From Anaerobacillus arseniciselenatis (GTDB taxonomy: Bacteria > Bacillota > Bacilli > Bacillales > Anaerobacillaceae): a DNA stretch of 64,000 nt. A program made the position numbers and the translations under genes. Below, in pieces: positions 42,346-51,389 of the stretch. Each line of letters starts with the position of its first letter. Position 1 is the first letter of the stretch. The DNA is taken from positions 95,719-159,718 of the forward strand of contig NZ_MLQQ01000002.1 of NCBI RefSeq assembly GCF_001865995.1. Reading direction: 5' to 3'. Below the pieces are notes generated by a model, which searched no databases, was not told the DNA's origin, and saw only the letters and a program-made list of their open reading frames with translations.

Positions 42346-43560
42346 ATGAATAGATGGTTAGTAGTGTTAGGGGCAGTAATTATACAAATAAATTTAGGGG
42401 CAGTATATGCATGGAGCTTATTTAATCAGCCACTCATTGATAAATTTGGGTGGTCTAGAGAAGATGTCGTTTTCACTTTCTCGATTACGATTGCGACATT
42501 TGCCTTAGCAACCATTTTTGCTGGTAGATTACAAGATAAAATCGGCCCTAGGTGGGTTGCAACGATCGGTGGTCTCCTTCTCGGTATCGGGTTAATACTC
42601 GCTAGCGAAGCAACGACATTACTGCAATTATATTTCTTTTATGGCGTCATTGGTGGTATCGGGATCGGGATGACGTATGTATGTCCACTATCTGCTTGTG
42701 TGAAATGGTTTCCTGATAAAAGAGGATTTATTAGCGGTGTAGCTGTTGCCGGCTTTGGTCTTGGTGGTCTAATCTATCAACCTGTTATCGGTTATTTTAT
42801 TGAAAATACTGGGGTTTCAAATTCATTCCTATATTTAGGAATTATTTATTTACTATTTGTCGTTGCTGGTGCGCAATTGTTGAAAAACCCTCCTACGACA
42901 ACAAATGAAGTCGCAAATTCAGATAAAACAAACATGGATACTGCTACGCATTTTACAACGAAGCAAATGCTTGGAACGTACCAATTTTACTTATTATGGG
43001 TCATGTTTTTATTCGGTAGCATGTCGGGATTGATGGTGATTAGTTATGCTGTTGATATCGGAGTTTCTGTAGTAAACCTAGACATTTCCCAAGCTGCAAA
43101 CGCAGTGATGGTCATTGCATTATTTAATGCCGCTGGTCGTATTGTTTTAGGGCAAATATCGGACCGCATTGGTCGAATGAACACTTTAATGATGATTTAC
43201 GGTTTAACGGCGCTTATCATGTTTTATATGAGTATAGGGGTAATGAACTATGTGACGTTTTTAGTTGCTGTCTCTTTAATCGGTTTTTGTTTCGGTGGTT
43301 TCCTTGCCCTCTTCCCTTCAGTCACTGCCGATTATTACGGGACAAAAAATATCGGCAGCAACTACGGATTAATGTATCAAGCTTATGGAGTGTCAGCATT
43401 CGCTGGTCCATTTATTATTAAAGTAATTCCGTTTACACAAGCGTTTATCATCGCCGGGTTAATCTCTGTTTTAGCAATATTTATGGCGCGCTTAGCCGAG
43501 GAGCCAAAGCCGAAAGAAAAAGTAGCTAGTCTAATTAAAAAAGAAGTTGTCAGAAGTTAA
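42346..43560 (+). CDS. OFA-family MFS transporter (copy 1)
   Basis: The product is a 404-residue major facilitator protein with 12 membrane spans. GAVYAWSLFNQPL near residue 15, GRLQDKIGPRW in loop 2-3, YVCPLSACVKWFPDKRG-FISG and GQISDRIGRMNTL are typical of the oxalate/formate antiporter (OFA) family, some members of which move lactate, pyruvate or other monocarboxylates. The substrate is not readable. The frame opens eight codons earlier, but AAGGAGG before the ATG at 42346 sets the start. A long leader with a terminator precedes it. A close paralogue lies at 49998. Confidence 0.85.
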   Translation: MNRWLVVLGAVIIQINLGAVYAWSLFNQPLIDKFGWSREDVVFTFSITIATFALATIFAGRLQDKIGPRWVATIGGLLLGIGLILASEATTLLQLYFFYGVIGGIGIGMTYVCPLSACVKWFPDKRGFISGVAVAGFGLGGLIYQPVIGYFIENTGVSNSFLYLGIIYLLFVVAGAQLLKNPPTTTNEVANSDKTNMDTATHFTTKQMLGTYQFYLLWVMFLFGSMSGLMVISYAVDIGVSVVNLDISQAANAVMVIALFNAAGRIVLGQISDRIGRMNTLMMIYGLTALIMFYMSIGVMNYVTFLVAVSLIGFCFGGFLALFPSVTADYYGTKNIGSNYGLMYQAYGVSAFAGPFIIKVIPFTQAFIIAGLISVLAIFMARLAEEPKPKEKVASLIKKEVVRS

Positions 43561-43596
43561 AAATGAGAGTACCGTTCATCGGGCTCTCATTTTTCT
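43559..43596. terminator. Bidirectional terminator after the OFA gene
   Basis: AAAAATGAGAG/CTCTCATTTTT stem, 14-nt loop, with T- and A-runs on both sides; it overlaps the TAA of the OFA gene. Confidence 0.9.
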
Positions 43597-43887
43597 TTAC
43601 GCGAGCATAATTAATATCGCAACAATTGAAACGATCGGAATAGCAGATATTAAGCTGACACCTATCAACGTCGTCGTTAAGATGGCTGCTTTCGCCTCAT
43701 TCGATATGTTACCGATTGCTAGAGTTTCACGTAACCTCATAAAAACATTTATTAGCCCAACAGCTAAAATAAGAATAACAAGCACTAAAGCCGGTAAAAT
43801 CTCAACCATTTCTAGGGCACCCTCTAATGGTGCAATAAGAATAAATCCAACGATAACGAAAATGATCGGTATAGCCTCAACTAACAC
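43597..43887 (-). CDS. Small membrane protein, unknown function
   Basis: The product is a 96-residue, highly hydrophobic protein with about three spans (residues 5-22, 31-50 and 68-94, e.g. IIFVIVGFILIAPLEGAL and ALVLVILILAVGLINVFM). A short charged loop (RLRETLAIGNISNEAK) joins the last two. I do not recognise the family. It starts with GTG at 43887, overlapping the end of another small membrane protein gene by 7 bp, so the two are probably translated together. Confidence 0.55.
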   Translation of the reverse strand: MLVEAIPIIFVIVGFILIAPLEGALEMVEILPALVLVILILAVGLINVFMRLRETLAIGNISNEAKAAILTTTLIGVSLISAIPIVSIVAILIMLA

Positions 43888-44054
43888 CCTCTCATAAAAA
43901 AACGGTTATTCTCTTTTTGTAATGCTTGAGTATTCACTTCGTCGCCTTTTTCTAATTTAGTATCAATACTAGACATTAGTTGTTTAAAGGTATAAACGAT
44001 CCCTAATACCGCAATAATGCTGGCAATGACAAAAATCCATCCTGGGTTAAACAT
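43881..44054 (-). CDS. Small single-span membrane protein, unknown function
   Basis: A 57-codon frame from ATG (44054) to TAG (43881-43883): MFNPGWIFVIASIIAVLGIV, then YTFKQLMSSIDTKLEKGD and a short polar tail. One membrane span (about 5-22) is followed by a charged helix. A strong AGGAGGG ribosome site lies 8 nt before the ATG. It overlaps the next small membrane gene by 7 bp. It reads like a small membrane accessory protein. Confidence 0.6.
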   Translation of the reverse strand: MFNPGWIFVIASIIAVLGIVYTFKQLMSSIDTKLEKGDEVNTQALQKENNRFFMRGC

Positions 44055-44094
44055 TGTTTTCCCTCCTTTCTAACTATGTAGCTTCCAAACGTTA

Positions 44095-44664
44095 TTAAAA
44101 TTTGAATTGCTTTCGAACAAAAATCGTCTGCCTTCCCTCTTGTTCATTTTCTTCATAATAAAGAATATGCCAATCGCCAAACTCAGAAAGAAGTTCGTTA
44201 GGTCGTAGTTTATATTGATCAGACACGCCTTGCTTTTCCTTTTGTGGTGATAAAAAGAAAGTTTCCATAAAAAAATAGCCATTCTCCTTAACGAGTAACT
44301 TCACAAGTGGAAAAATCGAACGATCAAGATAATATGTAATCGTCACTAAGTCATAGGCTTCTTCTTTCAAATCGATTTGAGCCCAATTTTCAAGATCACC
44401 TAAATGAGGCGTAACGGCTAATTGTTTTGCTTCTGCCTGATCTTTAAGGTGGGCGAGGGCAACTTCTGAAATATCATACGCATCTACTTCATAACCGTTC
44501 TCAGCTAGATACAAACTGTTAGCACCGAGGCCACATGCCCAATCAAGCGCTAAACCGCCTTGTAAGTATTCAGAAAGGTTTTGCAGTCTGTCATTAGGTT
44601 GAGGTTGCTCCAAACGGTTCAACCGGTCTCGGTATTTATGGTTCCATTTCTCATTCGGATCCAA
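44095..44664 (-). CDS. Class I SAM-dependent methyltransferase (TehB-like)
   Basis: The product is about 189 residues with a Rossmann-type methyltransferase fold. Motif I is ALDWACGLGANSLYLA, followed by EVDAYDISEVALAHL (acidic loop) and DLVTITYYLDRSIFPLVKLL. Small size and sequence are close to TehB/tellurite-resistance-type enzymes, which methylate small molecules or metalloids; the substrate is not known. The frame opens at an ATG (44682), but AAAGGAG lies inside that stretch and serves a TTG at 44664 (MDPNEKWNHKY), the preferred start. Confidence 0.75.
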   Translation of the reverse strand: MDPNEKWNHKYRDRLNRLEQPQPNDRLQNLSEYLQGGLALDWACGLGANSLYLAENGYEVDAYDISEVALAHLKDQAEAKQLAVTPHLGDLENWAQIDLKEEAYDLVTITYYLDRSIFPLVKLLVKENGYFFMETFFLSPQKEKQGVSDQYKLRPNELLSEFGDWHILYYEENEQEGRQTIFVRKQFKF

Positions 44665-45000
44665 AATGAAATCTCCTTTCATGTCATATTTAGGTAGGGA
44701 TTATTATAACAAAGCCGGTCCAACACGTTGCTTGTACAAGCACATGCATCAGCAAAAATTCTATTCTAGGACTTCGAAATTCCATTAACTTTTCTCTGAC
44801 CACTAGGGGTCCAAATTCAAAAAAATATTGTAAATACAATAAAATAGCAACTAATATACATTTGTGATTTTAGTAGCTATTACTACGATATTTCTACTTT
44901 TTCTCCACGTTAACTGAACTACCTACATTAATTTGCCGTTCTCTCTTTCTTTATATAACAAAGCTAAGACCTTCACTGCAATGGAGGAAGTTAACAAGTA
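44665..45000. other. Intergenic stretch without recognised features
   Basis: About 335 bp between the ger operon end and the methyltransferase gene; AT-rich. No gene, repeat or clear terminator is supported. Confidence 0.35.
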
Positions 45001-45225
45001 CTATTCCAGCAACTTTCCTAACGGTTTATAAATTTGATCAACTAATTCAGTGGGGCCTGGCATATTTGGAAAAAATAGAAGGAGGACTGCCAGAACCCAG
45101 CTCATAGCTGAGAGTGCTATAAGTACATATTTATCCTTTTTTTGATTTTGATTGATTTTGGGCAACTCATACCAAAGTATCAATGCAGTCAAAATCGTAA
45201 TACCAAAAATCATTGCCCACTTCAT
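45001..45225 (-). CDS. Germinant receptor D-subunit-like small membrane protein
   Basis: The product is 74 residues with two membrane spans (about 3-19 and 33-52, MIFGITILTALILWY and YVLIALSAMSWVLAVLLLF). Size and topology match the D subunits of some Bacillus germinant receptors. Its ATG overlaps the stop of gerC by 4 bp (ATGA), so it is the fourth gene of the operon. D proteins modulate germination rate in some species. The family call depends on position and layout more than on sequence. Confidence 0.65.
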   Translation of the reverse strand: MKWAMIFGITILTALILWYELPKINQNQKKDKYVLIALSAMSWVLAVLLLFFPNMPGPTELVDQIYKPLGKLLE

Positions 45226-46439
45226 TCGTCTTTCAACTCCCTTTCTGGAACTGCTGATGGTGTAGTTGATGTACCAGGACGGAGAACAGCTGCCTCAATG
45301 ATATACTCAATCTCAATCTCCGGGAAAATTTCATCCCAATTTTTTTTTGCTGTCTGCCACTCTTTTGTATAATGACGCTGGAAACTTTCGTTAAAGTTAA
45401 AAATATCAACTTTCATTTGTTTTTGGACTTGTTCGACGACTAATTTTATTCGTTCCTCTATCGCTTCTTCCATTTTTGTTTCTATCATTTTAATAAAGTC
45501 AGGATTTCTTAAGTCTAGATGGCTTGCATTTTGTATCACATCATCCTCAGCATATATTTTAAGAATCATACTCCATTTATTATTTTTAATTTTTGGTATA
45601 AGTTCCGTATGTGAGCGTATCAACTCCAAAGAAACTTTTCCTGTTGCACCTTCTTCTTCAACGTCAACTGTAACCGTTGCATAATGAATTTCGTCTCTAA
45701 TCCACAATAAACCTCTCGAAACCTCATCATTGAGTTTGCCTATCATTTTATCGTCTTTAAATACGGCGGTCCCACTTAGATAAGGTTGGAACCTTCCTTC
45801 CAATTTCCCTTTTTCTTTTTTAGGGGGTAAACTTTCGAATATCGGTAAAGCCGCTCCTCCAGTATCACTCTTTAACATTTGCATTAAGTCTTTCATCGTA
45901 ACATTCATTCCGATTTGAAATTCAGATAATTCGATAAAGGTTGCAGCCGCACTATTTTCTAAATGAGGAAGACTTGAAATTAGATCTTTTGCTTTACCTT
46001 CACTAACAAAAACCCAATTTCGTAAGCGTGTTTCTGGCATTCGGGAAAAGAAATCTAAATGCTCGCGAATTCCCTTTTCTGCTAGCTTCTCTCCGATTAC
46101 AGTATTTTCCGCATGCCCCCAAAATAGAAAGCGTGATAGCTTTTGTTGTAGCTTGGATCTTGCATCAGCCATTGTAACACCTGTAGCTGATTCTACAAAA
46201 GTTGACCGATCCCCACCCCTTCCACCTTCTCCTATATGACCAGCCATTTCTTCTGGCATGACGATTTCAACCGAAAGCTCTATCTCATCCTCATTTATAT
46301 AATCAATCCCTGTACTTAATACAATAGCAATATCATTTATTTCTCGGCGATCCCAACAACCAATAACGAGAGAAAGTAAAATGGATAATAGAATGACTAA
46401 TAGCGTTTTGCTTATTTTAGGTATATGAAAGGAGTTCAT
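45222..46439 (-). CDS. gerC: Spore germinant receptor C subunit, lipoprotein (GerABKC family)
   Basis: The product is a 405-residue lipoprotein. A hydrophobic signal ends in VIGCWDRREINDIAI, with the lipobox Cys at about 29; CWDRREI is a hallmark of Ger(x)C proteins. The rest is the three-domain Ger(x)C fold (MPETRLRNWVFVSEGKAKD and the late MKVDIFNFNESFQRHYTKEW block). It sits on the outer surface of the spore inner membrane with GerA and GerB. The ATG overlaps the gerB stop by 4 bp. Confidence 0.9.
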   Translation of the reverse strand: MNSFHIPKISKTLLVILLSILLSLVIGCWDRREINDIAIVLSTGIDYINEDEIELSVEIVMPEEMAGHIGEGGRGGDRSTFVESATGVTMADARSKLQQKLSRFLFWGHAENTVIGEKLAEKGIREHLDFFSRMPETRLRNWVFVSEGKAKDLISSLPHLENSAAATFIELSEFQIGMNVTMKDLMQMLKSDTGGAALPIFESLPPKKEKGKLEGRFQPYLSGTAVFKDDKMIGKLNDEVSRGLLWIRDEIHYATVTVDVEEEGATGKVSLELIRSHTELIPKIKNNKWSMILKIYAEDDVIQNASHLDLRNPDFIKMIETKMEEAIEERIKLVVEQVQKQMKVDIFNFNESFQRHYTKEWQTAKKNWDEIFPEIEIEYIIEAAVLRPGTSTTPSAVPERELKDE

Positions 46440-47542
46440 GCCTGTATGCTCCTCTTCTGTATTACTTTTTTTTGTATGACAACGATTAATAACAGAATGC
46501 TAGGCAATACAAGTTGCACGGAAAGGAGATAAAAGACTGCCGATGTTCCGAGAAAACCTTTTAGCTCCGTTAGATTTGGGGCTGACCATGTAGCAAATAA
46601 AACTAAAAGAAAACCAAGAGGTAAAACGATAAACTTATATTCTGAAAGCTTTAACCATTGGGCTGTGCCGAGTACTAGAGCATAATAGAAAACCGAGATT
46701 TTGATAAATGTTCCTAAAATCCAAATCGCCATAATAATCGATTCCAAGTGTGTAAAAAACTCAGCCACCCTAACATATCTTCCGGCACTCATAACAGGAT
46801 AAAGGAGGTCAGCTGTGATTTCGCCAAATAAAAACAAAGCAGTAACATTTGTAATCACCAAAATGAAAACAACACTAAGAACAGAAAGATTCGCCCATTT
46901 TAACCCTTTTTCTTTGTCAGTTAAATAAGGAAGAAGAAATGCTATAAGTAAGAATTCACTAAACCATGCTGCAGGAGCTGCTGCTCCTAGAATAGATGGC
47001 GTAATTCCTTCCTCAAATACTGGAAGCATGTTTGTCGGGGCTAAATCGAGAGCTAAGAAAAAAACAATCAATAAGAAGAGTAGTACAACAATTGGGATAA
47101 AGAGCTGAGCGGATCTGGCAATAACTTCTAAACCTCCCCTTACAGCGAAAGCACAAACGAGTGTCATGCTTCCGAAAATGACACTTTCGGGAGTTGTCAT
47201 AAGAAAAACTCCTGATAGAAATTCACCGTATTCTCTAATAATGATTCCATTTACATGAAGATAAAACAACAGATAGATCAACCCGATTACTTTTCCAGGG
47301 ATACGTCCAACAATATGTTCACTATATTCAATAATTGTTTCATTCGGAAAGTGTTTATGGAGTTGATAGGCAATGAAAACGACAAGAAAACCAATGAAAG
47401 ATCCCCATATAGGTGATAGCCACATATCTCGTCCCGCTTTAGCTGCTGAAATAGACGGGACGAAGAGAATACCAGTAGCAATTATTGTCGGATGCATCAT
47501 AAGTGCCATCTGTGCTGCGGAGATTTTCCCTTTTTCAATCAT
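46436..47542 (-). CDS. gerB: Spore germinant receptor B subunit (APC-like permease)
   Basis: The product is a 368-residue protein with ten membrane spans of the GerAB/APC amino-acid permease-like fold, the germinant-binding subunit (KISAAQMALMMHPTIIATGI at the N-terminus; FLMTTPESVIFGSMTLVCAF and WILGTFIKISVFYYALVLG later). Its ligand cannot be read, though L-alanine or another amino acid is usual. GGTGGTG before the ATG sets the start; 57 bp separate it from gerA, and gerC overlaps its end. Confidence 0.9.
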   Translation of the reverse strand: MIEKGKISAAQMALMMHPTIIATGILFVPSISAAKAGRDMWLSPIWGSFIGFLVVFIAYQLHKHFPNETIIEYSEHIVGRIPGKVIGLIYLLFYLHVNGIIIREYGEFLSGVFLMTTPESVIFGSMTLVCAFAVRGGLEVIARSAQLFIPIVVLLFLLIVFFLALDLAPTNMLPVFEEGITPSILGAAAPAAWFSEFLLIAFLLPYLTDKEKGLKWANLSVLSVVFILVITNVTALFLFGEITADLLYPVMSAGRYVRVAEFFTHLESIIMAIWILGTFIKISVFYYALVLGTAQWLKLSEYKFIVLPLGFLLVLFATWSAPNLTELKGFLGTSAVFYLLSVQLVLPSILLLIVVIQKKVIQKRSIQA

Positions 47543-47599
47543 TTAGTCACCACCTCTAGTAGGGCTCGGCTTTTGACCTGGTCTTTCCCGAAATTTATT

Positions 47600-49156
47600 T
47601 TAGTTTCCTGTCAAATGTGGACGTGACCTATGTGCCCAACGTGGTAAGCGCATCATCACATCCTTCATGTCTTGTCCTTGCATTGGAGCCATTGGACTTA
47701 AATATGGAACACCAAAAGAACGAAGGGTGCATAAGTGTACAACAATAGCAATAATACCGAGCATTATCCCTAAAAGACCTAACATTCCTGCTAAAATAAG
47801 CATCGGAAAACGCAACATTCTCAGCGCCATTCCAGCATTATAACGAGGGACCGAAAATGATGCGATTCCAGTTACTGCTACAACCATAACCATCGGTGCA
47901 GATACAATTCCTGCTTCAACAGCGGCTTGTCCAATAACTAAAGCTCCGACAATACTAACTGCAGCCCCAATTTGTTTTGGTAAACGTATCCCTGCCTCAC
48001 GTAAAATTTCAAACATAATTTCCATTAATAATGCCTCAATTACAGCTGGAAATGGAATGGGCTCACGAGAGGCCGCCATACTAATTAGAAGTGTTGTTGG
48101 GAGCATTTCGTGATGGTACGTTAAAACAGCAACATAAAGAGAAGGTAGTAAAAGCGAAATTACAATAAACAAATAACGTAACCAACGAATTGCGGTACTT
48201 AACAAAGGGCGCTGATAATAATCCTCGGACGCTTGGAATAAAGAATAAAGTGTAGTCGGTGCAATGAGTACAAATGGACTACCATCGACAAAGATGGCCA
48301 CATGTCCCTCTAGCAAATAAGATGCAACGACATCGACTCTTTCAGTATTTAATATTTGTGGAAAAGGAGAGGATGGATTATCCTCTATTAATTCTTCGAT
48401 ATACTCACTTTCCAAGACTCCATCAATATCTATTCGCCTTAATCGACTTTTGGCCTCATCTATCAATGTTTGCTCTGCTAATCCAACTATGTAAGCAAGT
48501 ACTATAGTAGTTTTCGTTATACGGCCTACTTCCAATTCTTCCATTTTTAATTTAGGACTTCGAATCTTTCGACGGATGAGTGCGATATTTACCCCGATCG
48601 ACTCAATAAATCCTTCGCGAGGGCCACGAATGACTGATTCAGCTGACGGTTCTTCAATTGCTCGCTTTGCCCATTTTCCTAAATCTACTGAGAAACCTTT
48701 AACACTTTGATTAATAAGAATAACTGGCTTTCCTAAAGAAATTTGATTAGTTATATCCATATAGGTATGTACTTCTTTAACTTGTGAAACAGAGATCTTT
48801 TTTTCTAGAATAGATGCTAAGTTATGAACTTCTTGTTCAGTCAGTTCATATGATTGTTGTCCCTTAGGTATTTCCATAAGCGGTGTAAGGACGTTTGCAT
48901 TTATCTCTTCAATATTTGATAACCCATCTATATACAGTAAGGTTGCTTTTTCCTTACCCTCTATTAAAAAGGGACGAATAATAAAATCTGAACAATTATC
49001 ATATATGGAACGGAGGGCATTAACGTTTTCATTTAAGTCACCGGAGAGAGAACCTTGTGACCTTGGTGCCTGCTGTACAGATTCCTGTGGCTGTTTCAAT
49101 TCCTTCTCTGCTATTAATTGCTCAAGCTTTTTGATTTTCCTCCGTTTACGAAACAA
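47600..49156 (-). CDS. gerA: Spore germinant receptor A subunit (GerABKA family)
   Basis: The product is a 518-residue protein. A cytoplasmic N-terminal half (about 1-300, with DGLSNIEEINANVLTPLM and VILINQSVKGFSVDL) is followed by about five membrane spans (WLRYLFIVISLLLPSLYVAV onward) with the PFPAVIEALLMEIMFEILREA and GAAVSIVGALVIGQAAVEAG blocks of the GerA family. GerA proteins form the oligomeric ion channel of the receptor. The start is TTG at 49156 after AGGAGC. The unrecognised gene at 49192 is directly upstream in the same direction. Confidence 0.9.
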   Translation of the reverse strand: MFRKRRKIKKLEQLIAEKELKQPQESVQQAPRSQGSLSGDLNENVNALRSIYDNCSDFIIRPFLIEGKEKATLLYIDGLSNIEEINANVLTPLMEIPKGQQSYELTEQEVHNLASILEKKISVSQVKEVHTYMDITNQISLGKPVILINQSVKGFSVDLGKWAKRAIEEPSAESVIRGPREGFIESIGVNIALIRRKIRSPKLKMEELEVGRITKTTIVLAYIVGLAEQTLIDEAKSRLRRIDIDGVLESEYIEELIEDNPSSPFPQILNTERVDVVASYLLEGHVAIFVDGSPFVLIAPTTLYSLFQASEDYYQRPLLSTAIRWLRYLFIVISLLLPSLYVAVLTYHHEMLPTTLLISMAASREPIPFPAVIEALLMEIMFEILREAGIRLPKQIGAAVSIVGALVIGQAAVEAGIVSAPMVMVVAVTGIASFSVPRYNAGMALRMLRFPMLILAGMLGLLGIMLGIIAIVVHLCTLRSFGVPYLSPMAPMQGQDMKDVMMRLPRWAHRSRPHLTGN

Positions 49157-49191
49157 TAATAACAGCTCCTAAAAAATATAATTACTACTGG

Positions 49192-49620
49192 TTATTTTGC
49201 TAAATCAAAGCAAATATATGTATCGAAAAAAATATTTTCCATTAAACCTAAAAAAATAACCAACCAGCCGAGAGCGAACCGTATTACAAAGAGTTGTAAG
49301 ACAAAGTTTTTAGGCTCTAACCTACTTAACCATTCTTTTAAAAATGTGACCTCTTTGCCAGTGACATTAAAATCGTTAGTAATGTACAAATCTCCTCCGC
49401 ACTGAAATAAAATTTGCTGCCATCTCTTCATTTCTTCCTTAAAATCATCCATTCCCGTTCTTATTTGTCCTAATATTGCTGTCGCATGATAAATTTCCCC
49501 GTTTATAAACCTGCATAATTCAGTAGGAGTAGCATGCCCTAAAAATCCAGCTTTTGCCTCGTTAGAAGTTCCCGATTGAACAGCTATATATTTCGTACAT
49601 GTAAAATTGCTATAAATCAT
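49192..49620 (-). CDS. Unknown protein upstream of the germinant receptor genes
   Basis: The product is probably 142 residues: MIYSNFTCTKYIAVQSGTSN, then AKAGFLGHATPTELCRFING and a hydrophobic C-terminal segment (about 112-131, FVIRFALGWLVIFLGLM). I do not recognise it. The open frame extends to 49806 through a hairpin repeat element, so the upstream part is not trusted; GGGATGG before the ATG at 49620 is only a fair ribosome site. It ends 35 bp before gerA on the same strand, so co-transcription in the forespore is plausible but unproven. Confidence 0.45.
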   Translation of the reverse strand: MIYSNFTCTKYIAVQSGTSNEAKAGFLGHATPTELCRFINGEIYHATAILGQIRTGMDDFKEEMKRWQQILFQCGGDLYITNDFNVTGKEVTFLKEWLSRLEPKNFVLQLFVIRFALGWLVIFLGLMENIFFDTYICFDLAK

Positions 49621-49771
49621 CGTTTTCCATCCCTTTTCCAAATATTTTATTTTATATAGTTCTTCAAAAAAGTAGATTTTCCTTTGAACACTTCTTAATA
49701 TGGAAAATAAAAATAACAAATACGCCCAAGCAAATCGATAATCAATTAATTTTAAAAAACAAATAGTAGAG

Positions 49772-49883
49772 TGAATTTCATAACCCCCTAAATTGAGCCA
49801 TATCAAACTATATGTAGTTGCGAGCGGTTTAACGCAACTACATATAGTTACTTAATGGCGATAATATTGAATTAAGAAATTCA
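49772..49883. repeat. Hairpin MITE-like element, copy 4
   Basis: 112 bp from TGAATTTCATAA (49772-49783) to GAAATTCA (49876-49883). The inner stem CTATATGTAGTTGCG/CGCAACTACATATAG is perfect, and GCCAT/ATGGC is kept. Confidence 0.85.
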
Positions 49884-49997
49884 TTATTTAGTTTACATAA
49901 TAAAATTATCGTCATCTTATTTCTGTGAATATTTTCATGACGACTTTTAAATAAAATAGCACTTCATTAACGATACTAACTAACAAGGAGGGTTAAC

Positions 49998-51188
49998 ATG
50001 TTTAACCGGTGGTTTGTCGTACTTGGTGCAATATTAATCCAATTAAGTTTAGGTGCTGTTTACGCGTGGAGTTTATTTAATCAGCCTCTCGCCAATACGT
50101 TTGGTTGGGCAAAAGACGATATTATCATTACTTTTTCTATTACGATCGCTACGTTTGCTTTATTTACGATCTTAGCTGGAAAGGTTCAAGACATGATTGG
50201 ACCTCGGTTAGTCGCTACAGTCGGTGGATTTCTTTTAGGTGTTGGGCTACTACTATCAAGTCAAGCGACGTCATTATATCAATTATATTTATTTTACGGG
50301 ATTATTGGTGGCGCCGGTATCGGGATTGCTTATGTTTGTCCACTTGCTGCCTGTGTCAAATTGTTTCCTGAAAAAAGAGGCTTTATTAGTGGGGTTGCTG
50401 TAGCTGGATTCGGTGCTGGTGGTTTGGTTTTTAAACCGGTGATGGTTTACTTCATCGAGAATTTCGGTGTATCTTCAACGTTTTTATATTTAGGGATCAT
50501 TTATTTTATCTTAGTTGTCGGTGGTGCTCAATTATTAATCAACCCTCCGAATTATTCGAGTAAAAATAAACTCGGAGGTATTTCGCAATTATGCGATGAT
50601 CAATTTACGCCAAAGCAAATGCTTAAAACGAAACAATTTTACCTTTTATGGTCGATGTATTTATTTGGCTGTATTTCAGGACTTATGGTGATTAGCTTTG
50701 CCGTTGATATCGGAATGGAGTTAGTTCAACTTGATCTTGATACAGCAGGCACATCTGTCATGGTCATTGCGATCTTTAACGCTGCTGGTCGAATTTTGTT
50801 AGGCGTTATCTCTGATAATATTGGTCGAATCAATACGTTAACTTTTATCTACATTTTAACCGGATTAGTGATGTTTTTAATGAGTGATGTCACGATGAAC
50901 TTTGCTACGTTTTTATTTTATATGTCGATCATCGGTTTTTGTTTTGGGGGTTTTTTATCTTTATTTCCTACCATTACTGCTGATTTTTATGGAACGAGAA
51001 ATATCGGAATCAATTACGGATTAATGTATCAAGCATACGGATTGTCTGCTTTCATTGGTCCACTGATCGCCGCTGAAACACCTTTTACGACAGCTTTTTT
51101 GATCGCAGCTTTACTATGTGTAATTGCAGTAATTATGTCTAGGCTAGTGACTGCGCCAACTACTTGCGTATCTAAATCCCCAACCTAA
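49998..51188 (+). CDS. OFA-family MFS transporter (copy 2)
   Basis: The product is a 396-residue, 12-span protein that closely follows copy 1 (42346): GAVYAWSLFNQPLANTFGW, FTILAGKVQDMIGPRL, YVCPLAACVKLFPEKRGF, LLGVISDNIGRINTL and YGLMYQAYGLSAFIGPL. It belongs to the oxalate/formate antiporter family, and the two genes may move different organic acids or be used under different conditions. AAGGAGGG before the ATG sets the start. It lacks the long terminated leader of copy 1. A weak FNR-like GTGA-N6-TCAT lies at 49925. Confidence 0.85.
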   Translation: MFNRWFVVLGAILIQLSLGAVYAWSLFNQPLANTFGWAKDDIIITFSITIATFALFTILAGKVQDMIGPRLVATVGGFLLGVGLLLSSQATSLYQLYLFYGIIGGAGIGIAYVCPLAACVKLFPEKRGFISGVAVAGFGAGGLVFKPVMVYFIENFGVSSTFLYLGIIYFILVVGGAQLLINPPNYSSKNKLGGISQLCDDQFTPKQMLKTKQFYLLWSMYLFGCISGLMVISFAVDIGMELVQLDLDTAGTSVMVIAIFNAAGRILLGVISDNIGRINTLTFIYILTGLVMFLMSDVTMNFATFLFYMSIIGFCFGGFLSLFPTITADFYGTRNIGINYGLMYQAYGLSAFIGPLIAAETPFTTAFLIAALLCVIAVIMSRLVTAPTTCVSKSPT

Positions 51189-51201
51189 ATTTTAAAACAA
51201 C

Positions 51202-51246
51202 AAAACCTGAATTAATGTATTCTTCAGTCATTAATTCAGGTTTTTC
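51202..51246 (+). terminator. Terminator after OFA copy 2
   Basis: AAAACCTGAATTAATG/CATTAATTCAGGTTTT, a 16-bp perfect stem with an 11-nt loop, followed by TTC. Confidence 0.9.
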
Positions 51247-51320
51247 TATTCTCGTCTTCAGAAAGAACAGTATTCTGTAATTTAGAAATGTACTATTCAG
51301 TGATTAGTTAGTGATAACTT

Positions 51321-51359
51321 AAAAACCACTAAATAGAGACATTTCCCTATCTAGTGGTT
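51321..51359 (-). terminator. Terminator of the HAD phosphatase gene
   Basis: On the minus strand AACCACTAGATAG/CTATTTAGTGGTT with TTTTT following. Confidence 0.75.
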
Positions 51360-51389
51360 AACATTTGCTCATCGATTGTTACTTAAATT

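Noticed and set aside
49925..49938. FNR-like operator before OFA copy 2 (GTGA-ATATTT-TCAT)
   Set aside because: One half-site is imperfect and no -10 lies at the distance found for the three better promoters, so it was not listed as a feature.
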